Shown piece after piece: positions 13,683 to 26,100 of a DNA stretch of 64,000 nt. The DNA lies in NCBI RefSeq assembly GCF_016808095.1, contig NC_068975.1:36044001-36108000 (forward strand). The letters are read 5' to 3'. Below the pieces are notes generated by a model. The model saw nothing but the letters and a program-made list of their open reading frames with translations, ran no database searches and had not been told where the DNA came from. The stretch comes from Vigna angularis. Lineage: Eukaryota > Streptophyta > Magnoliopsida > Fabales > Fabaceae. The translations under genes and the position numbers were made by a program. The first letter of the stretch is position 1. Each line of letters begins with the position of its first letter.

Positions 13683-15779
13683 AACGTTTTTTATTTAATT
13701 TTTTGGTACAAATTTTTAATTTATTGTAATTCTCAAGATTAATGGCAACATATTTATTTTTTGTAGTTTTCTAAATTAATTGTTTTTATCAAATTTTTGT
13801 CTCTTTTAGATTATATTTGGTGCTTTAAAAACGAGTGAGTTCATGTGTTGCTAATCACGTTGGGAATGGAATTTTAAACATTTCGGAAAATAATAATGAT
13901 TTTAGGATAATTGTGGGATGTCTAAAATGCATAACAACCAATGGGAAAAGTGGATAGTTACAGTAAGTTTATAAGTCACAACTAGGATCAACGTGGCTAG
14001 GATTTTATTTTATTTTTTAATTATGAAATATTTATCAATATTTATTAGAAATGTATTTAGAAATTGATAAAGAAACCATATTTTATGTTTAAGAGTAAGA
14101 AAAAGGGTTCATACTATAGAACGTTCTTCATAAAAATATTACCTCTAATTAATTAAACTAATTATTTCAAATTCTCAAATGTTTATCTCACCTTAAAACA
14201 ATTAGAAAGTTAGTTTAAATAATACTACATAACTTTTAATATGCATATTATTAAATATTTAAAATTATTCTTATTATTTATTATTATTAAACTTGTGTGT
14301 TTCGCGTCTCTTAATTTTTGAATAATAAAATAAAAGAATAATGGTGACACGTAAAAATAGTATTGCGTGGTATATAGTATGTGATTATTTTAATATATAA
14401 GTAGTTTGTATTTTTTTTATAATTTTAAAATGCAATGATAAAATAGAATATGAAATATGTATTAAGATAAAAAATTCCGTTATATATTGTTATAAATAGT
14501 TAATATTTTATACTTTGTCTTTTAACTCAATAAAAGTAATCTTCTACTCTTACATGCATATATCAGGTGTAATAATAGATCAAAATTACATATTTATTTT
14601 ATAAGATATTTTTTTATAGTAATACAACTTTTTAACTTAATTTAGTTTTAATTAAACTTTATGTGTTTGAAGTGTAGTAGATCCAATTTACACATCTCAA
14701 ATATAAAATTGATAGAGGTGTACAACTAATATGTTGAAATTTTCTAATTTTGATTACTTGTACTGTGTTGTAGAAATTTAAGTTTTATTTAATAATAATA
14801 TAGTTCAATAAGAAAATCTTGGATGACCAAAATAATTTATTAACAAAATTTCGTAAGTCAATATTTTATTTCAATTGTCGTCTTTTATCATATATTTATT
14901 TCTCTTTGAAATTCCTATGAAATATGGTTATGAAGTCAATTCTCGGAATTTTCTGGTTAAGACACCGTCTTATTATTTTGTGAGATCTCAATCGTTTCCC
15001 TCACGTAATATATACGACCAAAGTAGCTTTAATTAAGTGGTTCCCTGAAATAAGTTTAATTTGTAAATTCATAGAAAACAATTAAATGCCTCTTTTATTC
15101 TCTTAATCTGTTCCTTCCCTTAAAAAAAAAACAAAATAGTTATTAATATATTTTATGTTATTCCCTTTAAAATATTTTGAGGTGTTACTTCTTATTCTTA
15201 TAAAGACGTTTCTTTTAGTACTTCTAAACCCTGTTTCTTTAATTTTCGAAAATAATTTTTAGTATATGAGATTACGTTTTTTTTTCGTGAAAAATATGTA
15301 TAATCTATAATTTAATTCGTACATTTTAATAAATTTCAAAATCTGTTGAAATTTTCTTTTAAAACTTGTAAGGATTTCGAAATCTATTTAACGACAAAAA
15401 TTTAGAATGTAGGAGTTTTTTAATTGTTGAAAGAGAACAACTTAAAAAAAATGTTACTTTTTTAATTTTTTTATAAAGGATAATTTTGAGATTTAAAAAA
15501 AATAGAAACAAAAAAAATGATTGGAGATTCAGGGAAAGCTGTTTCTCTTAACACTTCCTCCCATTTCTCCATGCACTTCACATTTTTTTTAAATTTCAAA
15601 ATTATCATTTACAATTAAAAAAACTTTATATTGTAGAAGAATTTTTTCTTCAATAAATTTCAAAATCGTTGAAAATAAATGTAATTTAAGCTATTTTTGG
15701 AATATGAAGGTACAGAAAAAAATAGGTAGAGGTGCAGAAAGAAACAGCCGAGAGAGAAATGTGCTTCTTATAAAATGAA
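13683..15779. other. AT-rich spacer upstream of PRPL11
   Basis: No coding sequence was recognised. The last few hundred bases before 15780 would be the distal PRPL11 promoter. A TATAAAAT at 15769-15776 lies just outside the segment shared with MORF9. Confidence 0.45.
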
Positions 15780-15981
15780 TTGAGGCCTATTTGTTATGAA
15801 ATTGGACTGAACTATGACCCAATTAAGTTCAGTCCAGCATCTTCTTACCTCTTACCACCTGTAGATTGAGGACTGTCGGACGACGCCGTATCAATATATC
15901 TTCTCCAGCCTTATCGTTTATCTGCCATCCATCAATTCGAGTTCCGTTTCTGCATTTAGTCACCAACGACCCTACAATGGC
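15780..15981 (+). promoter_or_regulatory. PRPL11 promoter/5' leader, copy 1 of a shared 200-bp module
   Basis: This segment is homologous along its whole length to 18494-18693, just upstream of MORF9. Shared blocks include TGGACTGAAC, CCCAATTAAGTTCAGTCCAG, CCTTATCGTTTATCTGCCAT, CCATCAATT, TTTAGTCACCAACGA and CTTACAATGGC-like start contexts. Similarity begins at TTGAGGCC and stops at the start codon; the coding sequences beyond are unrelated. A 10-bp inverted repeat (15803-15812 and 15827-15836, 14-nt spacer) is kept perfectly in both copies. It probably contains the core promoter and untranslated leader. Confidence 0.8.
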
Positions 15982-17619
15982 CTCAAGTCTTACAACCTGT
16001 TCATCGTTGTGTTCCTCTTCTTCTTCATTCTTTTCCACTTCTGTCAAATTCTCCTTAAACTCGAATAGAATTTCTCTTCCGTTTCGTGGAAACAAAACCC
16101 CTCTTCCCACTCCTTCTCCTTCCGCCCCAATTCGAAGGCGCTTCAATGTCATTGCTATGGCTCCCCCTAAACCCGGTGGGAAGGCCAAGAAAGGTAAGCT
16201 TAGTTTTTGTTTAAGCTCACACTCACTGCTTTAAAATTTGGGATTATTTTTTTCTTACTCTGTGTTTTCTGTTGGGTGGTGCAGTGGTTGGAATTATAAA
16301 GCTGGCTCTTGAAGCTGGGAAGGCTACACCCGCTCCTCCCGTTGGCCCTGCTCTTGGATCCAAGGGTGTCAATATTATGGCTTTTTGCAAGGATTACAAT
16401 GCTAAAACCGCCGATAAGCCCGGTTATGTCATTCCCGTGGAGATCACAGTCTACGACGTCAGTTCTTAGTTCTCAAGTTATTCTCATTTTCCCCGTCGCC
16501 AATGTCAATTTACTCGTGTTTTCACTCTGTAGGATAAAAGCTTTACTTTCATATTGAAGACCCCACCTGCTTCGGTTCTACTTCTTAAAGCCGCTGGTAT
16601 GTTCACAACCACCCACTGCCTCCAAACTGTTTGATATTATGTTGCCCTCGGTAGTATAATCTGTTGTTACCAAGGACAATAATTTGTTTATGCGTTGGTT
16701 TATTTCAAGGCAGACAAGGAACGAATAATCTATGTTATCTTATCGAACCCTCTATCTCGAACGCATTCTTTCTCGTTACCAAGTTTCTTAGCTAATTTGT
16801 GATTAAGGAACACTGAATTTTCTTACTTGTGTTCTGCTTGAAATTAAGTGATCTAGCACATTATTGATTTACAAACCGATTCAGTTTCTTGCTATATTGC
16901 CTTGGATTGGATTTGGAACATGTTAAAATAGTTGGTTGACTTAAATATCGTACTAATATTTCAGTTTGGGTATGATGGCTGAGGTTTTGTTAATTTTTAC
17001 ACCCTTTGACTGTATGGACTAATCTTTTGTCATGGGTTGACTTGCCTTGTTGTCCACGAGTTGCTTTTAATGGTTTTTGAACTCCATGTAGGAGTTAAAA
17101 TCTGTCTATAGGGATTATGAAACTTAGTTTGCCTTTTTGTGTGTGGAGTTTTATTTACAGTATACCGGTGATCGAAATAGATTCTAGCACAAAATTTGTT
17201 TTACTTGATTACTGAATTTCAGTTTGAGTGAATAGTCTCGCCTTGTTTTACTCATAATAAATCTGAACAGAATGGAAGAGATATGTTGATGCTGCTGTTA
17301 TTGATTTGATAGAGCATCAGGCATTTCGTACTCTACTAAAAGCTTATTGTGTTTTTTAATGAATTCAATGTTCAAAGTTCAAAACCGTCTAACTTGAAAT
17401 TGCTATTTAGGGGTGGAAAAGGGTTCAAAAGACCCCAAGGCGGAAAAGGTAGGAAAGATCACAATTGATCAATTGCGTACAATTGCTACAGAAAAGCTGC
17501 CGGACTTGAATTGCTCGACTATAGAATCAGCTATGAGAATTATAGCTGGCACTGCAGCAAATATGGGGATTGTGGTTGATCCTCCAGTTCTTGAACCGAA
17601 ACAGAAGGAACTTGTGTAG
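15977..17619 (+). CDS. PRPL11: Plastid 50S ribosomal protein L11, nuclear-encoded, 4 exons, 220 aa
   Basis: L11 builds the GTPase-associated centre of the plastid large ribosomal subunit with 23S rRNA. Exons: 15977-16193, 16285-16457, 16533-16596, 17411-17619; phases join to 221 codons including the TAG. The N-terminus ([10 protein letters not shown]..., about 60 residues, Ser-rich, almost no acidic residues) is a chloroplast transit peptide. The mature part reads [20 protein letters not shown]..., then the L11 hallmark [20 protein letters not shown] and FCKDYNAKT. After that come [18 protein letters not shown] and a C-terminal domain with [22 protein letters not shown] and [16 protein letters not shown]. 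Length matches the Arabidopsis protein (about 222 aa). The start is the first ATG after the conserved leader. No defects were seen. Confidence 0.95.
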
Positions 17620-18493
17620 TAAAGTTTCGGTTTGGCCAAGTGTATGACGGTTTTCTGTGCCTAACTATTTTGCCTGTACAAAATCACGCAGGACATTGTT
17701 TAGTGAACATGTTTTTTCAGTAAACAGCGAGTGAAACATTTCTTTAATTATTTGGTATTGCATGAACGTAAGGAACCATGCATCAGATTATTTGGAAGTT
17801 GGATGTATTCAAAAAGTCACTACATATGACATAATAACCGTGATTTTATTTCTCCCCATACACAACCCAACCAAAATTTAAAAACATTCAAACATTGTTT
17901 TGTGGATTAGAAGTTTATTTCGTTGAAATTGAGTCATTTTATTCTGCTATATCATCTTTTTATCTTCTTTTATGAGACTTGAAAGTACTATAATAATTTT
18001 GTCAAAGGCAACCAAACGAAAGAGATAAGACTACAACGAAGGCCCAAGACCCAAACAGAAATGCAGCATTGAAAGAAAGATAAAGGGAGTCACCATTCTT
18101 GAAGACACAACTTTTTACCCTTCTGCCAGTTGCAATTGTTGCATATTTTACATTTTTTAGAACAACACACTAAACACCCTTGAGTTAAGATTTTTATACA
18201 CTTCTATAGTTATAATTATTAAAAATCCAAGATAGTTATTTTAAATTTTCATTTTAATATTGTTTATCGTTCATTAATTTTATTTTATTTTTCAGGTAAA
18301 ATATAATCACTAACTTAGTATATAATATATTTAAAAATATATAAGTAAATTAATATTTTTAAAAAGGTGCAACTGGTTTTTTCTGGATAAAATGGTCTAT
18401 GTCCCTTTAGCTCCCCTTGCGATTATGTTTTTGGTTAATTTCTTCTCTCCAAAATCATTTTGGGTCAAACAACGAAGATTGGACTGGAATATA
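17620..18493. other. Spacer between PRPL11 and MORF9
   Basis: Contains the PRPL11 3' untranslated region and about 0.7 kb of AT-rich DNA. No gene was recognised. An ORF at 18392-18577 overlaps the MORF9 promoter and has no coding features. Confidence 0.5.
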
Positions 18494-18693
18494 TTGAGGC
18501 CCACTTGTTGTCAAATTGGACTGAACCAGGACCCAATTAAGTTCAGTCCAGCATCTTATTACGCTTACCACCAGTAGACTCACGACTCTCCTGCCGTATC
18601 AAATAAAATATCTCCACCAGCCTTATCGTTTATCTGCCATCCATCAATTTGAGTCCAGTTTCTGCGTTTAGTCACCAACGATCTTACAATGGC
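18494..18693 (+). promoter_or_regulatory. MORF9 promoter/5' leader, copy 2 of the shared module
   Basis: Homologous to 15780-15981 upstream of PRPL11, ending at the ATG of both genes. The conserved dyad is at 18517-18526 and 18541-18550 with the same 14-nt spacer. A GGCCCA element at 18498-18503 (changed to GGCCTA in the PRPL11 copy) is the kind of site II/UP1-like motif common in promoters of plant ribosomal and organelle-protein genes. No TATA box is obvious. Confidence 0.8.
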
Positions 18694-19744
18694 GACGGTC
18701 ACGTTTTCCTTTTCCGCTAAAACCCTAACACTACCCTATCTACCCAAAACCCCAATCTCCAACTTCTACCCGGTAACCAATCTTCGCCTCCCTTCTTCTA
18801 TTGTGACCCAAACCCGAAATGGTAACCGGATTCGGGCGTCGCTGGATGGGGATTTCTCGGCGAAAAGGAGCAGCAGCAACAGCGACCAGAGAGAGACGAT
18901 AATGTTACCCGGTTGTGATTACAACCATTGGCTGATTGTGATGGAGTTTCCTAAGGACCCTGCACCCACTCGTGAACAAATGATTGACACTTACCTCGAC
19001 ACTCTTGCTACTGTATTGGGAAGGTTCCTTCCTTATCCTCTTCTCTTTTTCTACCCTAATTTTTCAAATTAGAATGCACGCAGAATTCGTATGTACCTTG
19101 TAGCTCATAACAGCTTAAGATAAACGCCAATTCATGTGCATCTTCTGTTATGTGGAGGATTTTGTTATTATCGATTTATAATTAAATTTTCATCATGTGC
19201 TTCTGCTTGTGTATTAGCATGGAGGAAGCAAAGAAGAACATGTATGCATTTAGCACCACTACCTACACTGGATTTCAGTGCACTGTTGATGAAGCAACCT
19301 CGGAGAAATTCAAGGGTAATGCTTCAGTTCCCAATTTGTGTCAATACCCTTGTTGCGTTGCTTGATGATTTCTGGTTCTTCATATCTTATTTATGCTTGT
19401 AGGTTTACCCGGGGTTCTTTGGGTACTGCCCGACTCGTATATAGATGTTAAAAACAAGGACTACGGAGGTTATACTTATATTTTTCAGAGATTTCTACAG
19501 AAATAAATTGTGTTTGAGGTGCTATAGATTGATAATGTTTTTGCTGAATGCTTGATGTTCTTTAATTTTAGGTGACAAGTACGTAAATGGGGAGATTATT
19601 CCTTGCAAGTACCCTACCTACCAGCCAAAACGGAGCGCACCTAAGAACGAGAGTAGAAGGTACGAGAGACGGAGAGATGGCCCTCCCCCTGAGCGCAGAA
19701 GGCCAAGACAAGAGGCTGCTGCCTCGGATTCATCCTCTACATGA
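18689..19744 (+). CDS. MORF9: Multiple organellar RNA editing factor, MORF9-like, 4 exons, 223 aa
   Basis: MORF/RIP proteins bind PPR editing factors and are needed for C-to-U editing of organelle transcripts; MORF9 acts in plastids. Exons: 18689-19023, 19218-19315, 19403-19468, 19572-19744; phases join to 224 codons including TGA. Residues 1 to about 50 form a Ser/Thr-rich plastid transit peptide. The MORF box follows: [49 protein letters not shown], then [22 protein letters not shown] and [11 protein letters not shown]. The charged tail ([25 protein letters not shown]) matches MORF9 better than MORF2, from memory of the family. A GT just after the stop (19746) and an AG near 19991 could bound a 3'-UTR intron; this is speculative. 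It lies directly downstream of PRPL11 with a homologous promoter. Confidence 0.92.
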
Positions 19745-22700
19745 GGTATCGGGATGCATTATTTATTCCATTTATTTTACTTTTTCCATGATTTTGGTCT
19801 CCCCTTGCCTAATGTATCTAAAATTTGATACCTGAACGGCTGAATCAAGTACCACAGATCCATCTTCTTTTTAAACTCACGCTGAATGTCATGGAAGGGT
19901 CGTTAGCTTCCCCCTCCCCCATGTAGGCAAATTCATTGAATCTCGTCAGGCTCTGAAGATACATGATAATGCTATTGCTGCGGTCTTGCAGGTTATTTGT
20001 AGTTTTACTGAGAGAAACTAATGCCAAACGAAAGCTGCTCCTTATCACAGTTCTATCATGCTCATGGTCACTTTAACAAATAGAAGATTGAGCTTGTGTT
20101 GGATTCTCATCAAGATGCATGCCATGTTTCTTGCAAACTCAAACGGGTATTTTCACGATTCATCTTGAGGAATATGTTCTTTTGGACTATATGAGTATGA
20201 CATGTGAGACAAGTGCTATAATTGTTTATCTGTGTAATTTGGAGAGCTACTTATCATGAAACCAGTTTATGTTTTAGTGATAATTTTTGTCTGCTAGTTT
20301 CATGGCAATTGCGATATTAACAGTTAAAGTTACTGATATGAACCGATCAAGTTTAGATAATATGCATATATAGCCTTCTGTCCTTATTTGAAGCAGCCCA
20401 TTAGCAATCCTTAACTTAGTCATGCTACAACATCCCGGTTTTGCTGTGCTGCATCCCGGCCACCCCCGGTGAGAGTAGTTGGCGAAGGTGAATTTCTTGG
20501 AACTTCGAAATGGGTGCATTCATAAACCATTCTTGATTGCCGTGTAAAATGTAGATGTTTTGTTGTGCATAATTGTTTTAACTCCAATAACGAGGGAAAC
20601 ATCACATTTATATTTGGAAGAGATGCAGAAAGAAAATAAAGGAAAAGAAAGAAAACGAGGACAGTAATAAACAGGAAGTTGTCTTCTTTTTTTTTAGTTT
20701 ATATTGATTTGATAAAATGTGATAAAAGAAAAAAATGATTAATTCCTTTTCCTTTGGTTGAAAAGAAGAGGGAGGTAAGATAAAAATATAATTATGCCAG
20801 GATGATTAGATTTGTCACTTGAATTATTTCCCTTTCGTTATTCTCTGGAGAGAGATTTTTTGTGGATTTTGAATGATTTACTGGTTAGTTTTGTTTTTTT
20901 AAATTTAAAATCATCATATTGTTTGTATTTTAATTTGTTTTCGAAGGTTTGTATATGATGGCGGTGTAGATAAGTTTTTTTTTATATATTTTATATACAT
21001 TTAAAATACGAATTTTAAAGTAAGTATTTTATGCTTTGTTTCCTGTTGTGAAATAAAGTTTTATATTTTAAGGAGCTTGGCCTTCACTACATTTATATAT
21101 TTTGTAAGAGATTGTTTTATAAACATTTAAATAGTGTATTTAAAAAAAATTATGACAGTTATAAACGTTCTATTCAAAATAAATAAAAATTAATTTCTGC
21201 TTTAGGGTTTCCAAAATATTTGTTTAAAATTTTCAAAACTTGAGAAACTTTACGTTCCGAATTAGCCATCCAGAAGTGTGCTCAACTTGTCAATGCCAAT
21301 CTAGAAGGTTTTTCAATCGGGAACAGATGCATTATCCAATCTGGAAGTTCTTCCTTTTAATTCTTCCTTTTTTTAATATAATGATGTCATAAGGGTGAAG
21401 GGGTAAGTTTAAAATTTAGGAGTTGCGGTAAGAAACATTGGGGGTGCAGGAAGAAAGGACCAGTAGTCTAATAAGGAACGGCCCTTTGTATATTTGGTTC
21501 TTATCGTAAAGGCCCAAATCAAAGTTTATAGGGCTACTTGTTCCGCCACCTCCACAATTTCAAACTGTATCACCGTGAAGTTTTATATTTTGGAATTAAT
21601 TTTTTGTATTCTACATTATACATTTTGAAATATTAAAAAAATGCATTTTATAGTGTATGATTTAAAATACAATGTATTATGAATTGTATATTACGAAATG
21701 CAAAATAAAAGATATATTTTAGATTATATATTTCAAAATAAAAAATTTATATTTTATAAAAAAAATTGTGGGATGTAGAAAAAAAATTTCTGGAGATGCA
21801 GGAAAGAAAACATTTACTAAGGTGCAAGAAGAAAACTTTTAATAAAGGATTCTCTTTGTTTCTAGTACACATTTTTTTTAAATTTATCTTTTAAATAATT
21901 TTTTTTAAATTAAAATAATTATATTAATATTTTTATCTTTTAAGTGATTGTTTATATAAATTTAAATATTTTTTTAATTGAAATAATTATCCTATCATTC
22001 ATTTTATCTTTTAAGTAACTATTTATTCAAATTTAATCCTTTCTTAAATTATTTTAAATTTAAAGGTTAAATATGTTTTTTATTTTTAAATTTAAATAAA
22101 TTTTGGTCTTACAACTTTAAAAGTAATTGATGTAATGATTTATTTCTTAACAAAATAATTTATTAACTTGTCTACACAATGGATTAAAATAGGAGTTCCA
22201 TGACATATTGAGAAATCATGATTCTTTTTGTGTCACTCTCAGACACCACTCGCCAGCCCATAACCATCGCATTGATGTCAGCATTTGTTGTACATATATC
22301 AAACGCAAATGGCTGTCTTAATCTAAACTTCAACCAAACCAAAACAAAGACCAAAAGCTTTGCATTGCTGCTTGAAATTCATATCTATCTCCTTAGTCTC
22401 ACTACTTCTGCTTCACACATTTTTATTTTATTTTGTAATAACAGCTAATTCCAATTTTCTTTTACAAACATTATTATAAAAGGTTATCGTTTAAATCACT
22501 TTATTATAATTTTTATTTAGTTAGAATTATTTAAAAATTTCCTTATTTGTTTCTCGTTCTTGATTTTTATTTCGTTACTTTATTTGAGAAGGAAGAAAGA
22601 AAAGCTTTGGCATACTTAGGCCCACCGACTACCTGTTTAGGGGTTGGTAAGCGTTGACACTCCTCACATGCTTACATTAAGGCTTCGGCCATGTCTTAAT

Positions 22701-23159
22701 TATTTAGGTATAAGAAACGTAATTTCCACAATAACTTTATAACGATTTTTAAAATGAGATAGATAAAATAAAAGAGAAATTTATAAAATAAGGGGAATGA
22801 TGCAATATAAAAGTGAAAAATGTGCTATGAAAAGTCATTTTTATCTATAAATAATATCTCGGTAGAGTAAAATGGTCTCTTTCCTTGCATAATTGCATGT
22901 GGACATTTCTGCATAGATAAGGATTCTGCGGTTGGTGAGAGAGTTATGGTGCACTTGAAATACTTTTCTTTTTGTACTGTTCAACCGAAATACTTTAAAG
23001 GAAAAAGCTTTCTTTTTCAGCACCGTTCAGATAACAGGAGATAGCAGACTTTCACATGTCCATTCTGTTTCACAAGAAACTTGATCCTGAATTGCTGTCA
23101 TAAGTTACTTTGAAGCGTACCCTCTTTTCGAAGGTTCCATCTTCAATTTCTGATGAAGC
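19745..23159. other. MORF9 3' region and AT-rich spacer
   Basis: The first few hundred bases are probably the MORF9 3' UTR. The remainder is AT-rich. Around 21380-21850 there are blocks reminiscent of decayed mobile DNA (GGTGCAGGAAGAAAGGA, GTAAAGGCCCAAATC) but no definable ends. The last 200 bp should hold the promoter and leader of the next gene. No other gene was recognised. Confidence 0.4.
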
Positions 23160-24179
23160 ATGGCCTTCTACGGCGGCTCTTCCTATTCTGCTTCTGATTA
23201 TGGTGAGTACAATTTCAACTCTTATTCTCTCAATTATGATTATGCTCAAATTTCATCCCCTGCGGCTTATGAGGGCTATGAGTACAATCAACCATATTAT
23301 GGATATGATCCAAGTTTATATTATGCTCCAAATTACCCTGCTGAGGCTTACCAAACCATATCATACTCAACCACAACTTATAGTGATCCAAAATCAGTTA
23401 TGTACGATCCCAATTATGGTATGACCCATCTTGTGATTTCTTACTCTAATGTGGAATTCAATGTGCCCGAATTTGAGGAGTATGACTCAACACCTTATGG
23501 TGGTGGGTATGACATTGATCAGACCTATGGTAAAGCTCTACCACCTTCAGATAAAATTTGCTATCCTCGTTCTGGCTCAAGTCCAATTAGTGATCCCATT
23601 CCCGTGGCCATAGTGCCATTGCCTACTATAAAAGAGGGAACTGATGAGAAAGCAGTTATACCACCCGAGAATGGAACTGCAGTCCAAATTGCTGAAGAAA
23701 AACCTCAGTCACAAGATAGTGGCAGAGACCAGCCAAGGAAAGTTGAAGACAGTGAGAGTGAGGGAAGTGACGATGAAGATGATTACGATGTTGAGTCTGG
23801 TGTTGGAAGTGGGTTTGGTGAAGGGTACGGTGGAGGACAGGGTTATGAGAATGAGAAGCAAGTGGGTCCTCAATATCCTAGTGGATATGGGTTGGAAGCT
23901 GTGGACATTTGTGAAAGCTTATTTGGGTATTGGCCTTGTTTGGAACGTATGAAGAAGAGAGAATGTTATGGCAAGGAAGTTGCTTGCAGAGGTAACCACT
24001 GTCAGGAGAACATGTGGCAAGGTACTGCAGATTATCTATTTGGCAGTCCATATCCTTATGGCGGGAGTGCGGAAGATGGAAGTGGCTATGGAGGAGGAGA
24101 ACCTGTGTATGCCTATCAAAGGTACTATCCCATGCAAGCACAGTACAAACAGATTGATCATAATGCCCAGTTTTGGTGA
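23160..24179 (+). CDS. Tyr/Gly-rich disordered protein, At5g39570 (PLD-regulated protein 1)-like, 339 aa
   Basis: Single uninterrupted ORF. The start chosen is the first in-frame ATG (MAFYGGSSYS). Residues 1-105 are dominated by Tyr, Ser, Asn and Pro in short repeats (YGYDPS, YSDPKS, YDPNYG). Residues 106-136 (EEYDSTPYGGGYD...PPSDKICYP) carry the motif I recall for the At5g39570/At3g29075 family. There follow a Pro/Glu/Lys-rich stretch, a strongly acidic run at about 197-212 (EGSDDEDDYD), Gly-Tyr repeats, then CESLFGYWPCLERM (251-264) and a Gly/Tyr-rich tail. No signal peptide or membrane helix. The Arabidopsis relative is an intrinsically disordered substrate linked to phospholipase D; a similar role here is inferred. 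Composition suggests condensate-forming or RNA-associated behaviour, unproven. Confidence 0.75.
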   Translation: MAFYGGSSYSASDYGEYNFNSYSLNYDYAQISSPAAYEGYEYNQPYYGYDPSLYYAPNYPAEAYQTISYSTTTYSDPKSVMYDPNYGMTHLVISYSNVEFNVPEFEEYDSTPYGGGYDIDQTYGKALPPSDKICYPRSGSSPISDPIPVAIVPLPTIKEGTDEKAVIPPENGTAVQIAEEKPQSQDSGRDQPRKVEDSESEGSDDEDDYDVESGVGSGFGEGYGGGQGYENEKQVGPQYPSGYGLEAVDICESLFGYWPCLERMKKRECYGKEVACRGNHCQENMWQGTADYLFGSPYPYGGSAEDGSGYGGGEPVYAYQRYYPMQAQYKQIDHNAQFW

Positions 24180-25571
24180 CACACCAAAACAATTTATTCT
24201 GTGATGTAATATGAAAGTTGAAGGTGTAAAGCTTCTTTCTGTGGAAATAAATGTGAAATTTGGATGTGAAGATGTTCTGTGTGGGAGTGTATTGTGATTA
24301 TGGTTGAGATTCATGCCCCAGAACCTAAAAAAATTCAACTATCTTTGCTTCCTGATCATATATTTTATAATGGAAACAACTAAAACTCACCATTTACAGA
24401 TTAAACACGCTTTTCGTAATCTGATTTTGTTATTCATGATTCCTTGTACGCAAGACGATCTTGTTAAAACTCTTTCAATTGGTTAAAGGGTTACGCCATA
24501 AATGTTTAATAATCCTCTGCACTGATGAAATAATCGTAATGATCTTAAATTCGTGCCTATTTATACTTGAATATCAGGGAACCTGAAATTATATTCTCTT
24601 CATCAAGAATAAGTCAAACAGTTAAAATTTTTAATGGAAACAGCGTACTCCTCCAAAGCTCTAAGCTTTTGTCGGAAAACTATTGCTGGACATAATCCTA
24701 TCCCTTCAAAATTTTGGAAGCGAAACATCATTCAATAAGATGGAGAGTTGTGTAAAGGTTGTGTTATCAGGTGAAAAACATCAAACATTTGTTCTTCGAA
24801 TCTCCTTTGTATTTTGAAAGTGTGATATGATTGTCCTAGGTGGTGGCAGGTACAATCTGTGTTGCACAATGAGGTCGAAGCTCACTTTACATATAGTTGC
24901 TAGTTACAAAATCAGTATGACTGTTTGAAACACCAGTAATGGTTGTATTTTTGTAATCTGAGGTTGTTTCAATGATCGGTTATGCAACACATTCTCAATT
25001 TTTCCAGTGATGGAAAGTTGATGTTGTTCTGTCAGATGGTTTGAGTCGTCCATCAAACAGCTGATGTGCATGTGTATTGGTAGGTTGTGCATTAGATTAT
25101 GGTGAGATCAAGGTTCCAGAAGGGGATTGGATCTTACTTAAGGTTAATCACAATTATGTCTCTATGTATGGCGTTTCCATGGCAAGCCTTCCCCAGCTTA
25201 ATTTCTTTAATCTTTTTTCTTTATTCACATTATTATTATTATTAATATGGGCCCATATACTTTTCTTATTACAAAATTTATTTTGGTTCTAACTTCTTAC
25301 ATTTCGCCTTTTCTTTGTCTTCCCTTACCTATTTATTACTGAATTACCTTTTCGGGTTATATTATGTATACTCGACAAAGTTTGTTTTTATATGAATAAA
25401 GATGAAAGAAGAAAATACTGACAAGAGCAAGAAATTTCTTTAGTTTTTTCTTTCCTTTATTAGATTTTCTACTTCTAATTTTTTAAGCGAAAAAATAATT
25501 AAAATTCTTTTATTTAATATTTTATTTTTTAGTTTAATTACACTGTATTTTTATTATAAATGGTAAAAACC

Positions 25572-25573
<2 letters not shown>
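24180..25573. other. 3' region and spacer
   Basis: Probable 3' UTR followed by non-coding DNA. A short stretch at about 25077-25190 reads as a plausible peptide (CALDYGEIKVPEGDWILL) but has no recognised family, no splice context and runs into AT-rich sequence. I could not support a gene. Confidence 0.4.
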
Positions 25574-25614
<41 letters not shown>

Positions 25615-26100
25615 GTTTGCTAACGCGCATACGCCTATTTTTCACTTGGTACATTTTAGCAATGTATACCGAATTTTAGTAGACAAAAATACCCTTATAT
25701 ATCATGGATTCTAAGTTTTAAGGTTAAGGGTATTTTAATAATTTTCATTCTCAAAACTTAAAAAAAAAAAAATCCAAAACCCTTACTCACCTCTCTCATT
25801 CCTCTCAATCATTTCTCTTTCATCTCTCTCACTCCAATCTAATTTTTTCTCTGTCATCCCTACTGTAATTCCAATTGAAAAAATCAGAAACATTTGCCTT
25901 TAAAGGATTTGAGAGGAATGAGAGAGGTGAGTAAGGGTTTGAGATTTTTTTTTTTAAGTTTTGAGAATGGAAATTATTAAAATACCCTTAACCTTAAAAC
26001 TTAGAATCCATGATATATAAGGGTATTTTTGTCTACTAAAATCCGATATACATTGCTAAAATGTACCAACTGAAAAACAAGCATACGCGCGTTAGCAAAC

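Noticed and set aside
15829..16188. Minus-strand 119-codon ORF
   Set aside because: Antisense shadow of PRPL11 exon 1 and its leader; no family features.
22218..22448. Possible small secreted protein ORF
   Set aside because: No recognisable motif, no clear signal peptide and no promoter context.
23110..24338. Several ORFs overlapping the Tyr/Gly-rich gene on both strands
   Set aside because: Frame shadows of a repetitive coding sequence; the 339-codon frame has the family motif.
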